In this document: in pieces, positions 1 to 10,093 of the stretch | Layout of the letters: every line of letters begins with the position of its first letter | Numbering within the stretch: position 1 is the stretch's first letter | NCBI GenBank assembly: GCA_022497155.1 | Contig: MU385713.1 | Coordinates: 434,001 to 498,000 of the forward strand | DNA: 64,000 nt | From: Whalleya microplaca | Lineage: Eukaryota; Ascomycota; Sordariomycetes; Xylariales; Xylariaceae | Direction of reading: 5' to 3' | Program-made: the position numbers and the translations under genes | The notes under the pieces: generated by a model | Databases searched by the model: none | What the model was told of the DNA's origin: nothing | Seen by the model: the letters and a program-made list of their open reading frames with translations, nothing else

Positions 1-1666
1 TGGTGGAGGAATTCGGAACCAAATTGATCGACCAGGCGACGTTGGAACGCTTCGAGCGCGTCACTGGCCACAAACCACACCGATTTCTGCGCCGACAGAT
101 CGTCTTTAGCGAGCGTGACTTGGGTGTAATATTGGACCGATATGAGAAGGTATGGGATGCAGATTATCAATTAGCGCTTGGTTGTGTCTGAACGGTGGTC
201 TCTAGGGTGAACCTTTCTTCTTATATACCGGCCGTGGTCCCAGCAGCGACAGTATGCATATCGGCCATACCCAGATTTTCGATTTTTGCAAGTCAGTTCA
301 TGTCTTTATCCGGTGACACCCGTGTATTTCTTTAGTATAAATGTCCTGGAGACTAACATGGTTCCCATAGGTGGTTACAGGATGTCTTCGATGTCCCCTT
401 GGTCATCATGCTTACGGATGGTTTGTGGCCCTAGCCCCGGCCAGTACATACTTTACTGACAGTTGCGCTTGATCAGACGAAAAGTTTCTCTTTTCTGAGA
501 AGAGAACAGTCGAGGAAGTCATAGGATACTCACACACCAACTGCCAGGATATCATCGCGATAGGCTTTGACCCTAACAAGACCTTCATCTTCTCTGACTA
601 CCAGTTCATGGGCGGTGCCTTCTACAAAAATGTCACCCGGTTCGCAAAAATGATCACTTACAACACGGCCAAGGCTGTTTTCGGTTTCGATGATAGGTAA
701 GACCGTCATCTTCCCATTCTTAGCAGTGCGGTCAGTTTCATTTACCTGTAGCCCCTTTACTAATAAATCTATAGCTCCAATATTGGCAAGATCCACTTCG
801 CCAGTATACAAGGTGCTACGGCATTTGCAACGACATTCCCTCACATCTTTGGTGACGACGAAAAGAAGACTGCTACTATCCCGTGCCTCATTCCTTGCGC
901 CATTGACCAGGATCCCTACTTCCGCTTGACTAGAGATTGTGCTACCAGACTGAAGTACGCTAAGCCGTCGCTGATCCATTCGCGGTTCCTTGACGCTCTC
1001 CAAGGGCCCGGATCAAAGATGTCTGCTAGTATAGATACTTCGGCTATCTTTATGAAAGACACGCCGAATCAAATCAAGAACAAAATCAACAAGTATGCTT
1101 TCTCCGGAGGCCAAGTCACAGCCGAGGAGCAAAGAGAGAAGGGTGGAAACCCAGATGTCGATGTTTCCTACCAGTACCTACAGTTCTTCATGGAAGATGA
1201 TGAGGTTTGTTACTGCTCTGTACAATACATACTATCAATACTGATGTGACTCCAGGAACTTGCCAAGATCGGCAAAGACTACAGAGAAGGCAAGCTGCTG
1301 ACAGGAGAAGTATGTTAACAGAACTATCTATTCGGTTCTAAACACTAACATTTTCTTTAGCTTAAGAAGATATGTATACAGTATCTACAGGAATACGTCG
1401 CTGCCTTCCAGGAGCGGAGAGCGAAGGCAACAGACGAAGTGGTCGATGAGTTCATGTCAGTACGCCCACTGAAGTGGAGGGGAAACCCCAGAGTGGAGAG
1501 GACCGTCCCTATCGTAGAAGACGCGTCGGCCAAAGCCGAAGGCGAAGGCGGGGAGGCCAAGTTGACGAAGAATCAACTCAAGAAGATAGAAAAGGAGAAG
1601 CAGATAGCAGCGAAGAAAGCCGCGAAGGCGGCCGAAAAGGAGGCGGCTAAGTCAGGAGCAGCATAG
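1..1666 (+). CDS. WRS1: Cytosolic tryptophanyl-tRNA synthetase, 5' end outside window
   Basis: Class Ic aminoacyl-tRNA synthetase that charges tRNA-Trp in the cytosol. I join exons 1-149, 206-291, 371-420, 477-696, 775-1204, 1256-1309 and 1361-1666; every junction is GT-AG and keeps frame. The joined product reads continuously through the eukaryotic TrpRS core: a [14 protein letters not shown] stretch carries the HIGH-type signature, followed by LTDDEKFLF, and GPGSKMSAS carries the KMSKS-type signature (KMSAS in eukaryotic TrpRS). The C-terminus is a Lys/Ala-rich tail. The true start lies upstream of base 1, so the N-terminal extension is not visible. The stop is 59 bp from the stop of the convergent gene on the minus strand. 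Family identity is very secure; exon boundaries are likely but unverified by transcripts. Confidence 0.95.
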
Positions 1667-1724
1667 TGAATTTTATTATTATATATACACCAGGAGCCAT
1701 TCGCTCCATGGCTTCCTTCATCCC

Positions 1725-2948
1725 TCACGTCTTCATACTAAGTCCTTTGAAAAGCGCGGGGTCGATCGCGGTGCCTTTCTGCAGGTCTAGCCACTCCATA
1801 TATTCGTCCACCCGCTTCATTAGTCGATTATCCTTTTTGGTGGACTTCTCTATCTCTCCCTCGACAGTCTTGTGCTTCGTGGGCCCGGACGTGGATACTT
1901 TGTCCTCCGATTCCGAGTACTCCTCGGCAACCAGCTCGCCCCTCTGCTTACCCTTGCCCTTGCCCTTGTCCTGGCGCTTAGGGTCTTTGGTGTCTTCCAT
2001 GTCGACGTCCATCTCTGAACCAGAGTCTGAATCGGCGCCTGCGTCTGCACGCCAGGTGAGTCGCATCTTCTTGTCGCCACCGCGTTCGAGGAACTGGGTG
2101 CGTGCTCGCATGTACGACTGCGCCAGGGCGATGAGCGTCTCGGGCATCAGGGTGTTCAGGTCTCCAGGGTTTCCGGGCTGCTGCTTCTTGCCCTGTCTCT
2201 TCCGGAAACTGTGGCGTCTTGATCAGTATTTATTCTTTTTTCCTTGGATAGTGTAGTGGATTCGAAGGGGCGTGGGTAGGTTTGGCCCCTGAGATGGGAT
2301 AGCAGGGATAGGTAGGTAATCAAGAACCGCAGATATGATATGCTATGCTAGGTATGCAACTTACTACCGGAAGTCTCCCCCATCGATACCAGTTGCCTGT
2401 ATCTCCTTCGTGACCAGGATGTAAAACGCGAGTTTCTTCGACCCGTCCTTGTCGTCCTTCACATCGTACTTCTCCCGCCGGTCCAGAGCCACACCGAAGA
2501 GCTCGAGCAGCAGTGCCTGCAGACGTGGCTTAAATTGCCAGACCATATGCCCGGTACCCAGCGCGACCACGAGATTCTTGAACGCCTCATGTGATAGCCC
2601 AAAGGCGCCGCCTAGGGGGAAGTGGAAACCAGGACGCGCTAGCGGGTGTGTCGCGAGCCTCCTCTGCTTCTTCTTATTCTGCTTCTGCTTCTTGGGGCGG
2701 CGCGGCGCCTTTTTAGACTGGTTCCCCGCGGCAATTTTGGTGCTGGGCTTGGTACCAGGGGCGGTGCTGGGATTTGTGTTCAAGCTGGTGCTGGTACTAG
2801 GACCGGCTGCCGATAGTGATAGTGACGACGCGGCGGCGACGAGGTCGTCCACGAGTGCGCGGTCTTCGCGCTGCTGCTGGTGGCGCTGGCGGCGCAGTGC
2901 CTTTCTGGCGCGGCGGTTTTCCTTGGATGCCATAGTGGATGTGGACAT
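1725..2948 (-). CDS. Hypothetical protein, basic N-terminus and acidic middle
   Basis: Two exons, 2948-2365 and 2208-1725, joined through a 156-bp intron with a GTAAGT donor and CAG acceptor, give about 355 residues. Using GTAAGT is required: the nearer GT would leave the frames incompatible. Residues 1-30 and about 75-100 are strongly basic (Arg/Lys runs), with a Ser/Thr/Pro low-complexity linker between. About residues 105-190 look folded, with an aromatic/hydrophobic pattern (HPLARPGFHFPLGGAFGL onward). The second exon has a DSDSGSEMDVDMED-like acidic stretch, then a Lys-rich run. I do not recognise a family. The basic and acidic low-complexity tracts would suit a nuclear or nucleolar protein, but that is inference. 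It converges on the TrpRS gene. Confidence 0.75.
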
Positions 2949-4824
2949 ATTCTGTGATGGATGAGTATATAAAGAAAGAGGGAGTGAGAGGGAGAGATAG
3001 AAAGAGTTCTCGAGTTTTAGATAGTAGAGTAGGAAATTGGGTTTGCGAGAATAGTAGTTGGGAGAACGATGTTGTGGAAGAGGGATGGTTTCTTACCGAG
3101 GTGGAAAGAATTTATTTTTGAGATGTTGGTCAAGCGTGATTTTAAGTAGAAAGCAGGAAAGATTCGTGTGGACCTAGGGCAGTTGCATTATATAGGTTTT
3201 AATACAAATGTAAAGTTGAAGTGAGAGTGCAGTGATCAAGGTAGTTCCCAATGTAACAATGGTTTGCCAATGGAGAGTCTGTATTGTATAGGAAGAGCTT
3301 ATTGTTCCGCCAAGTTGAGTGAATGTAATTTTACGCCCGGAAGCAGATGAGGTAAGTACTTGCCCTGGAAAATCCATTCACTCTTGAGTCATATGGTTGC
3401 CAGGGAACCTTCAATCGCCAAAGTAACAATGACTTACTGTGCCAATATCAGTGATCTATTTCTGCAGTGAATGCGCAAGTATGACTATACCCATATTTCT
3501 TGTTAAAAAAAAACTTGCGATCTCCCAGCTTATACAAGTTAACCAAGTTTCTGCCCCAGCATGCTCTTCTTCTCGGTCTTGATTACTATTTATACTACTT
3601 GATGTTTACACCCAGGATCTCTTGTGACATTTTTAAGCAGTTATTATTTGTTTTGTTATAGGGACGAACTCTACAAGTATTCGATTGGTAACGATGTTTC
3701 TGTTTCTGACGTGCGATTATGAAACTATATAAGCTTTTCACTGGAATGGTTGTTAATATGACATATCAACATATGGCTGTTTCCCCTGAGGTATGCATGC
3801 TGTTCATAAGGACTTGTGTCTAAGTCGCATGTATTGCTATTGTATTCAAGCATTAGCAAACTTGTTTGCAATATTGTTTTCATCCCCCTCCGAACAGAAA
3901 GCCGGTACTCGGTGATTACCAATAGGCATGATACCGACCAAATCTGAAGATGTGTAGAGGTTACATCGATCGAAATGTAAGGCGTTTAATCCTAGTGCTT
4001 TATAGCTTGGGAGACTTCCTTAGAGGCTCAAAGTTTCATCAGGAGGTCATGAAATACAGCGCCACAGCTTGACAGGTTTGGCCGAAAAAGCTGACTGCCT
4101 ACCGATTCTGAAAGCTCCATTTCTGCTGTCTAAGTACATTTGTAGATACGTAATGATATACTCTAAGATGCTCTCCTACATAAAAGGCCGAAGGCTTAAA
4201 TAGTATGATATATACTCAATAGGATATACTATGCTCATTGGACTGTTGGGATTGAACATGAGCATCTATTTAGGTTAATATATACCCAATACTCGGAAGG
4301 CATGTTCTGACTGTATCATGGCCAATCATCCTCCCGAAGCAAACCAGATGGTGATGGTGTGGCTCATTTTGGCCTGGATTAAACTGTGGATGGATATATC
4401 CTACGATTTTCTGTACTGTTGTTCAGTCGCTAATCATGGGCATTCTAAAAGTGGCTACGTCACCAAAGTTGCCTCAAATCCTGCTGAAGCCCTCTCGACC
4501 GAGACTTCATGGTTCCTTGTCAAATAGCCATGACTATGATTGGTCCTAGGAAGTTCATGGCTCAAGCCACAGTGGGAATTCAGCGTAACGAGCCGCCCAG
4601 AAAGTTCAGATATAATCAGTAGTAATTCATTCTGATAGGAAGTTCGCTAAGTATTTCCCTATGTTGTATCATCGTAATTTCACCCTTTAGTGTGCTTAGT
4701 GATCTTTGGTTGCACAAAGACCGTGAAGATCACTTCTCCCTAGGGTAAGCATCTTGAGTTTTACGGATCACATCTAATAACCTAGGCAATATCCTCAGGA
4801 TCTGATATTGTCCAAAGAAGCACG
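2949..4824. other. Intergenic stretch without a supported gene
   Basis: AT-rich sequence with only short open frames (under 70 codons) that show no family signal and no plausible splice joining. The part nearest 2949 is the presumed divergent promoter side of the hypothetical gene at 1725-2948. The part before 4825 is the upstream region of the peptidase gene. A short A-run lies near 3506. Confidence 0.5.
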
Positions 4825-6816
4825 ATGAAAGCTTCAATTCTTACATTGGCTGCGTATGCAGGTTCAATGTCCTATGCGATGTCCTTCAATGACTATGTGC
4901 TACATGAGACTCGTGATGGATTGCACCGAGGGCTTTGGAAACGAGCTATGAGGGCCGACCCAAATTCAATCACTCCCATTCGTATTGGGCTTACCCAGAC
5001 CAACCTACACACAGGATATGATCGACTCATGAGTGTTTCCCATCCCTCTTCCACATCATATGGAAAACACCTGGCTTCAGAAGAAGTCATTACATTGTTC
5101 TCCCCCCGAAATGAGACAATCGACATCGTCTATGAGTGGTTGATTGACTCTGGTATCAGTGAATCGAGTATCATGTTCTATGAGAACAAAGGCTGGATTA
5201 CCGTTGATTTATCAGTGCACAAAGCAGAGGCCTTATTTCGAACTCATTACTTTGAGATAGAGGACGGAAACACAGTCAGACTAGGCTGTGATGAATACTA
5301 TCTACCGAAATATGTTTCCGAACATGTTGACTATATCACCCCTGGGGTTAAGCTGTCGGGGCCACTAAGCAAGAAAGCAATTGGGTATCGTGGCAGGAAG
5401 TCAAAGTCTCGTCTTCGACACAGATCATTGCCGTCAAATGAGGCCTGGAAGCTGTCTTCAGTAGCTCATAACTTGTCGATAGAGCTTCGGGATTGTGCAT
5501 TAAACTTCACTCCGTCCTGTTACCGAGCGTTATACAACATTCCTTCGAAAAATATTGCTCTACCTGGTAACTCCGTGGGTCTATTTGAGATTCATGATAC
5601 TTTTTCACAGGAGGATATCGATCTATTCTATGCAGAATACGCACCAGAAATCCCGCAAGGGACAAGCCCCGTTCCGGCATATATAGATGGAGCGGAAGCA
5701 CCCGTCCCTCAAGACTCCGAGTTGAATACTGGGGAATCCAATGTTGACATAGATATTATCAGCTCCCTGGTTTACCCTCAGACTATTACATTGTACCAGA
5801 CAGACTATCGGGCTCAAAGCCGCGGGATTTGGAATAGCTTCCTTGACGCGCTTGACGGATCTTACTGTAACCACTCTGCTTACAATATCACTGGCGATAG
5901 CCCAGGTATCGATCCAGAGTATCCCGATCCAAGAGGTTATCAGGGGTCTAGGATGTGTGGCTCATACAAACCGGCGAAAGTCGTCTCTATCTCTTACGGG
6001 TCGGCAGAAGCCGACTTGCCGAAGAAGTACCTCCAAAGACAGTGCAATGAATGGTTGAAGTTGGGACTTCAAGGGCACACATTTTTGATTATATCCGGAG
6101 ACAACGGCGTCGGGGGATTCGCAGGTGATGTCTCCGACAGCGGCTGTCTCTCGGGCTCGGGGCAGAACCAAACGATTTACACCCCAGACTACCCATCCGC
6201 CTGCCCATACATCACGTCAATAGGTGCAACTCAGCTGCAGCCGAACCAGACCATCAAGGATCCCGAAAGCGCACTCCAGACGCCACGGGCGCCAAGCCCT
6301 GACCCGGATTACTTCTATGCCAGCGGCGGCGGCTTCTCCAACTACTTCCCAGCTCCGGAATATCAGAAGGCGACTGTAGACTCTTATTTCAAATCCCACG
6401 ATCCCGGACACCCCTACTACACTGCCAACGAAGATGCCAGCAACATCGGCGAAAATGGAGGCGTCTATAACCGGGGCGGCCGAGCGTACCCGGACATTAG
6501 TGCCTTTGGCGCGAACTTCCGCGCCTACACCAACGGCACCAACCACCACTACTTTGGAACTAGCCTAGCGGCGCCGCTTTGGGCCGCCGTCATCACGCTC
6601 ATCAATCAAGAGCGGCAGGCTGTCGGAAAGGGGTCCGTGGGCTTCATCAACCCTGTACTGTACTCGCATCCGTGGACGTTGACGGATATCAAGAACGGGT
6701 CGAACCCGAATTGCGGTTCTAGCGGGTTTGCCGCTGTTGATGGCTGGGATCCTGTGACAGGTTTGGGTACGCCGAAGTATGAGCGCTTACTAGAACTTTT
6801 CTTGAGCTTGTCTTAG
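4825..6816 (+). CDS. Secreted S53 serine-carboxyl peptidase (sedolisin / tripeptidyl-peptidase type)
   Basis: Single-exon gene of 663 residues, a normal length for fungal sedolisins made as pre-pro-enzymes. A hydrophobic start (residues 1-20) looks like a signal peptide. Residues about 40-190 match the S53 prodomain, with the SHPSSTSYGKHL segment typical of it. The catalytic set is visible: Glu304 and Asp308 spaced E-x3-D, the oxyanion Asp426 in ISGDNGVGG, and Ser580 in GTSLAAP. The C-terminal calcium site is present (DI near the end, then GWDPVTGLGTP). Several N-x-S/T sites fit secretion. Members release tripeptides or cut proteins at acidic pH outside the cell. The residue before GTS is Phe, where most relatives have Ser. 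The 3' half is more GC-rich than the 5' half. Confidence 0.93.
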   Translation: MKASILTLAAYAGSMSYAMSFNDYVLHETRDGLHRGLWKRAMRADPNSITPIRIGLTQTNLHTGYDRLMSVSHPSSTSYGKHLASEEVITLFSPRNETIDIVYEWLIDSGISESSIMFYENKGWITVDLSVHKAEALFRTHYFEIEDGNTVRLGCDEYYLPKYVSEHVDYITPGVKLSGPLSKKAIGYRGRKSKSRLRHRSLPSNEAWKLSSVAHNLSIELRDCALNFTPSCYRALYNIPSKNIALPGNSVGLFEIHDTFSQEDIDLFYAEYAPEIPQGTSPVPAYIDGAEAPVPQDSELNTGESNVDIDIISSLVYPQTITLYQTDYRAQSRGIWNSFLDALDGSYCNHSAYNITGDSPGIDPEYPDPRGYQGSRMCGSYKPAKVVSISYGSAEADLPKKYLQRQCNEWLKLGLQGHTFLIISGDNGVGGFAGDVSDSGCLSGSGQNQTIYTPDYPSACPYITSIGATQLQPNQTIKDPESALQTPRAPSPDPDYFYASGGGFSNYFPAPEYQKATVDSYFKSHDPGHPYYTANEDASNIGENGGVYNRGGRAYPDISAFGANFRAYTNGTNHHYFGTSLAAPLWAAVITLINQERQAVGKGSVGFINPVLYSHPWTLTDIKNGSNPNCGSSGFAAVDGWDPVTGLGTPKYERLLELFLSLS

Positions 6817-7166
6817 GGGGGCGAGATTAATCAAGTCTGTTGCTCCATGATGTTGTTCATCGAAATGCGCCAGTAAGTATTTCAGGTAGCTGATATCATA
6901 TTCGCGACGCCCATTGGTGTTTGGTAGATTGGAAGACCGCCCAAACCTCAATTGACTTCAACTTAAACCGTACAATACGTAGTATAATTAAGTAACCCGG
7001 ATTTGCATATATCGGGGTTTGTGCATGCACAGGCCAATGATTAACTTTGATTCCTCGGCAGCTCGGTCAGTGAGCTCACCGATGTTTCCTAACCTAACTT
7101 CAACTACCGAAAATTCATTTTCGATTTTGGATCTCTGAGGGCTGTTTATTTGAACCAAATTTCACT
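6817..7166. other. Short intergenic region
   Basis: 350 bp between the S53 gene and the next gene on the same strand. It should hold the peptidase 3' untranslated region and the next promoter; I see no RNA gene or repeat. Confidence 0.5.
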
Positions 7167-8562
7167 ATGGACGGACGTGCCTGGGATGTCCATGATTTTA
7201 ATGACCCTGACGAGGACCCTGTTACTCGGTTCCGCCACTTAGGTGGTGACTACGGTCCTTCTGATCCTTCTTATTGGGACCTCGATGACGAATATGATAT
7301 TGAGTGGGACTCCGATGACAGCTTCTCACATCTTCCATCTGAAGTTTATGAAGAGTTTGAGAAAGGTATGCTTATACTTCTCCATTAGCTACAAGTTTAT
7401 CTACGTCTATTATGATTAGAAGGTTGGATTATTCGTAGCTTATTATGAATTAGCACAAAGCAAGTATCCTCGCAATTCTAAGGATGAAGTTGACCAGACC
7501 CCGGCAGGCCCTCTGATCACCCTATATGACACACGCTACTTCGTGCCGCAGTGGGATGAGCACATGCTGGGCCCGGCGTGGTGGGAGAAGCGAGGCAAAT
7601 GGGACTTCGACAACCCACCCAAGCCCCTGCTACCAAATGATCCTAAGATGAAGGACGCATTTAAGTACTGCAGCGAGTGCCAATTGACCTGGCTTGTTGG
7701 GCATGACAAGCTGCAAGGCCACAAACATCCTGAGCATTTCGCTTACGTCCCCTCAGAACACATAGATCTGCACCGTTTGGCGGTGGGTGATGGGTCCTCC
7801 CTGGTGGTTCATGTCCGGGGGGACTGCATCGCCAAAGGCCAGACGCCGAAAAGCCTAGTTGGTAATCCAGGCGGTACCGGAATTTACTTCGGGAAGGCTT
7901 CCAAGTACAACAGAGCCGGGCCTCAAATATATAGCGACCCCGAACTAGACCGTGAGAAGGCTGATCTTGGAGCAGCTGAATTAGCTCTTACTATTGTGAG
8001 GTTTACAGTCCTTGAGGATTTGAAGGAAATCTCGAGAGAAGCCAAGGAACTCAAGGATAGCAATGTTGCAGAAGAAGGAACAGCCCAAAGTGATATCAGC
8101 AGGGATAAGGCATCTGTTTCTGACAAAGTTGGTTTTGATACCTCAAAGTCTGATTCAAATACCAATGAAAGCGACAACGACGAGGATGACGATGAGTTGT
8201 GGGAAGATGAAAGTGAAGAGGATGGCAATGACGATGACGACAATATATCTCTCAGAGTTATTATGGTCATGGACAACGCGAAAGTGGTGGACAATATCTG
8301 CAAACACCAAGACAAATGGAAGCTAGAGAAGGGGAAATTGCGTACAAACCAAGGCAAGCTCGTTAAGCATGGGAATTGGTACCAGAGGCTCGCAGACTTG
8401 GTAGATGAGCTGGATATTAACAATATTTCCGTCAAGTGGTATTGTGTGCCCATCGAATTTAACAAGGAAGCTGCAGAGCTCGCGGGAAAGGCTCTTGAGG
8501 GCAAATTTGAGGGATTTGAAGGCGAGCCCACCTCGAAAGTCAAAGCTTCGAGGAAGAAGTGA
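7167..8562 (+). CDS. Hypothetical acidic protein
   Basis: Exons 7167-7365 and 7439-8562, separated by a 73-bp intron (GTATGC donor, TAG acceptor), give 440 residues. The acceptor at 7438 is the one that keeps frame, so the junction reads EFEK-AYYELAQSKYPR. The N-terminus is rich in Asp/Glu and aromatic residues. A central section with several Trp residues (QWDEHMLGPAWWEKRGKWDF) and a CSEC pair looks folded. About residues 255-300 form a nearly pure Asp/Glu/Ser/Asn acidic tract. The C-terminal 110 residues are mixed charged and end in a Lys-rich tail. No known domain is recognised. The context gives no functional hint. Confidence 0.75.
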
Positions 8563-8854
8563 TGACATTGAGTTCAGCTATGCAAAAGTAAGCGAGCTTG
8601 CACTGTAGCATAATATGGTTAGTTGATTTCAGTATTGGTTTCAGAGGAAAAATAAGAAGTCCTACTTGATGATGTATATCAAATAGAGGGCCAGGGTTGG
8701 CGAGAAACCTGCATTTATTGCCATACTCGAGACGAAATCGAACGCAGCCCACAAACCCCACCTATGGTCTTCGAAACCCCCAAAGTTAGCCTACCATCCT
8801 ATTCCAATCCTCAATTATACTTGAGGGAAGAAGGAGGACTCAGGCCGATTGCAC

Positions 8855-9663
8855 TCAAATGACGAAGTAGGCTCCTAAGGAGTAAAATGCGAATTGTTTG
8901 TCCGTGAAGAGAGTGAGGTCGAACCATTTTAGGTTCGGATTCCATTTCTTGCGTGGTAATCGAGCCCATATCAGAAAGCATGATATAGCTAGGAGAATGC
9001 CCATCAACAAGGCTGTATAGCGAACTGCTCCGTTAAGGCCGATTGCTTTTCTGACTCGGTCTAAGAAGACAGGGAATATTACACCACCCAGACTGCCGCC
9101 AGTACTAGCAATGCCGATGGCCAGACCTCGTCCGTCGACGAACCATTGACCGACAGACGAGAGCTGTCGTAAATACGCCACCAGACCCTATGCCAAATGA
9201 AAGACCCTGTGCCAAGAAGATCTGATAGTATTTATCTGCCAAACTCGTCATACCAAGTGCAAAAATGCATAAAGCACCGCAAGGATAGAGCACCAAGCCT
9301 GCACCGTATGTGTCAACCAAGCGTCCGAATAACGGTCCCGGTTCCCACATGAGGGCTAACTGAACAGCAAAGATCCACGAGATGGTCGAAGGCATGTAGC
9401 TGCGAAGAATGGTCTCCTGATACGTTGTCTGAAATACGCCGATTTTGTTCGACAATATGGTTAGCTAGATCGCTCTGGCTCCCCGATTGCGAACTAACTC
9501 ACGCATTCAGAAATCCAAAAGTGCAGAAGAGGCAGATAAAACCCCAAAGAACACAGAGCCAGCCCTGCAGGCCTTCCTCCGGCGGTAACACGAGCACCTG
9601 CGGTCTGGTAGCCATGGCCTGCTCCTCCTTGTCTGATTCTAGAGAGTTGCTCATCGTGAGCAT
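8855..9663 (-). pseudogene. Decayed MFS transporter of the monocarboxylate-transporter type
   Basis: The minus strand carries the N-terminal half of a fungal MFS monocarboxylate permease-like protein in three pieces. The first (9663 down to about 9500) encodes a polar N-terminus then LCVLWGFICLFCTFGFLNA, the usual first membrane helix, ending at a GTGAGT donor. The second (about 9430-9150) continues [13 protein letters not shown] and further helices, but no AG acceptor sits where the frame needs it. The third frame takes over near 9160 at [23 protein letters not shown]. That junction needs a frameshift, equivalent to loss of 2 bases relative to the family's ALVCVGQWF. The reading frame stops after about six helices, so the C-terminal half is missing. 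Three separate lesions make a working transporter unlikely. Confidence 0.8.
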
Positions 9664-10093
9664 GGTTAAGATCAAGTGTATGAATGGAGAAGAGTCCAAG
9701 TAAACTTTAAGATAACTGTACAATTAGGATATATATGTTCAAGTATAATAATGACAATCTCCCGAGAATTTGGGGGCTTCTGTAATCGTGAATAACCGCT
9801 TGCTGTGCATGGCTCTGCCAAGATTGAATTACAGTGAAACATGGACTTATACGTTTACTATAGCATATTGAAATTCGACATCCTGCATTGCTACCTACCT
9901 AAGTAGTGTGTTACATGCACGTCTTGCTCTAGTAGCGGCCGTCAGTCTTAGTGGGCGGCCGACGGAGGGACGGCCATGATTGGTCTATACAGATATCTGA
10001 CAAATCAACCAGGCGGCTCAGCGCAGGGTTGAATCAATTGATTATGCTGCCTCATCTCCGCGAGAAAATACTTACACTACATACTTCGTAGAT
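9664..10093. other. Intergenic, possible remnant of a SNF2 5' end
   Basis: 430 bp between the transporter relic and the SNF2-type gene. A GC-rich patch with two GGCGGCCG-like blocks lies around 9937-9975. Just before the SNF2 start, one frame reads LPHLREK, which may be a trace of the LPHQ-type segment that precedes helicase motif I in the family. Nothing else is supported. Confidence 0.3.

Noticed and set aside
530..1003. 157-codon minus-strand open frame
   Set aside because: It lies antisense to two clear TrpRS exons and has no family signal.
1666..2256. 196-codon plus-strand frame
   Set aside because: Antisense shadow of the spliced minus-strand hypothetical gene; composition is an artefact of that gene's low-complexity tracts.
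2449..2964. 171-codon plus-strand frame
   Set aside because: Shadow of the first exon of the same minus-strand gene; Cys/Trp/Ser runs come from reverse-reading Arg/Lys/Ala codons.
4318..4527. 69-codon frame before the S53 gene
   Set aside because: No start context, family signal or splicing partner.
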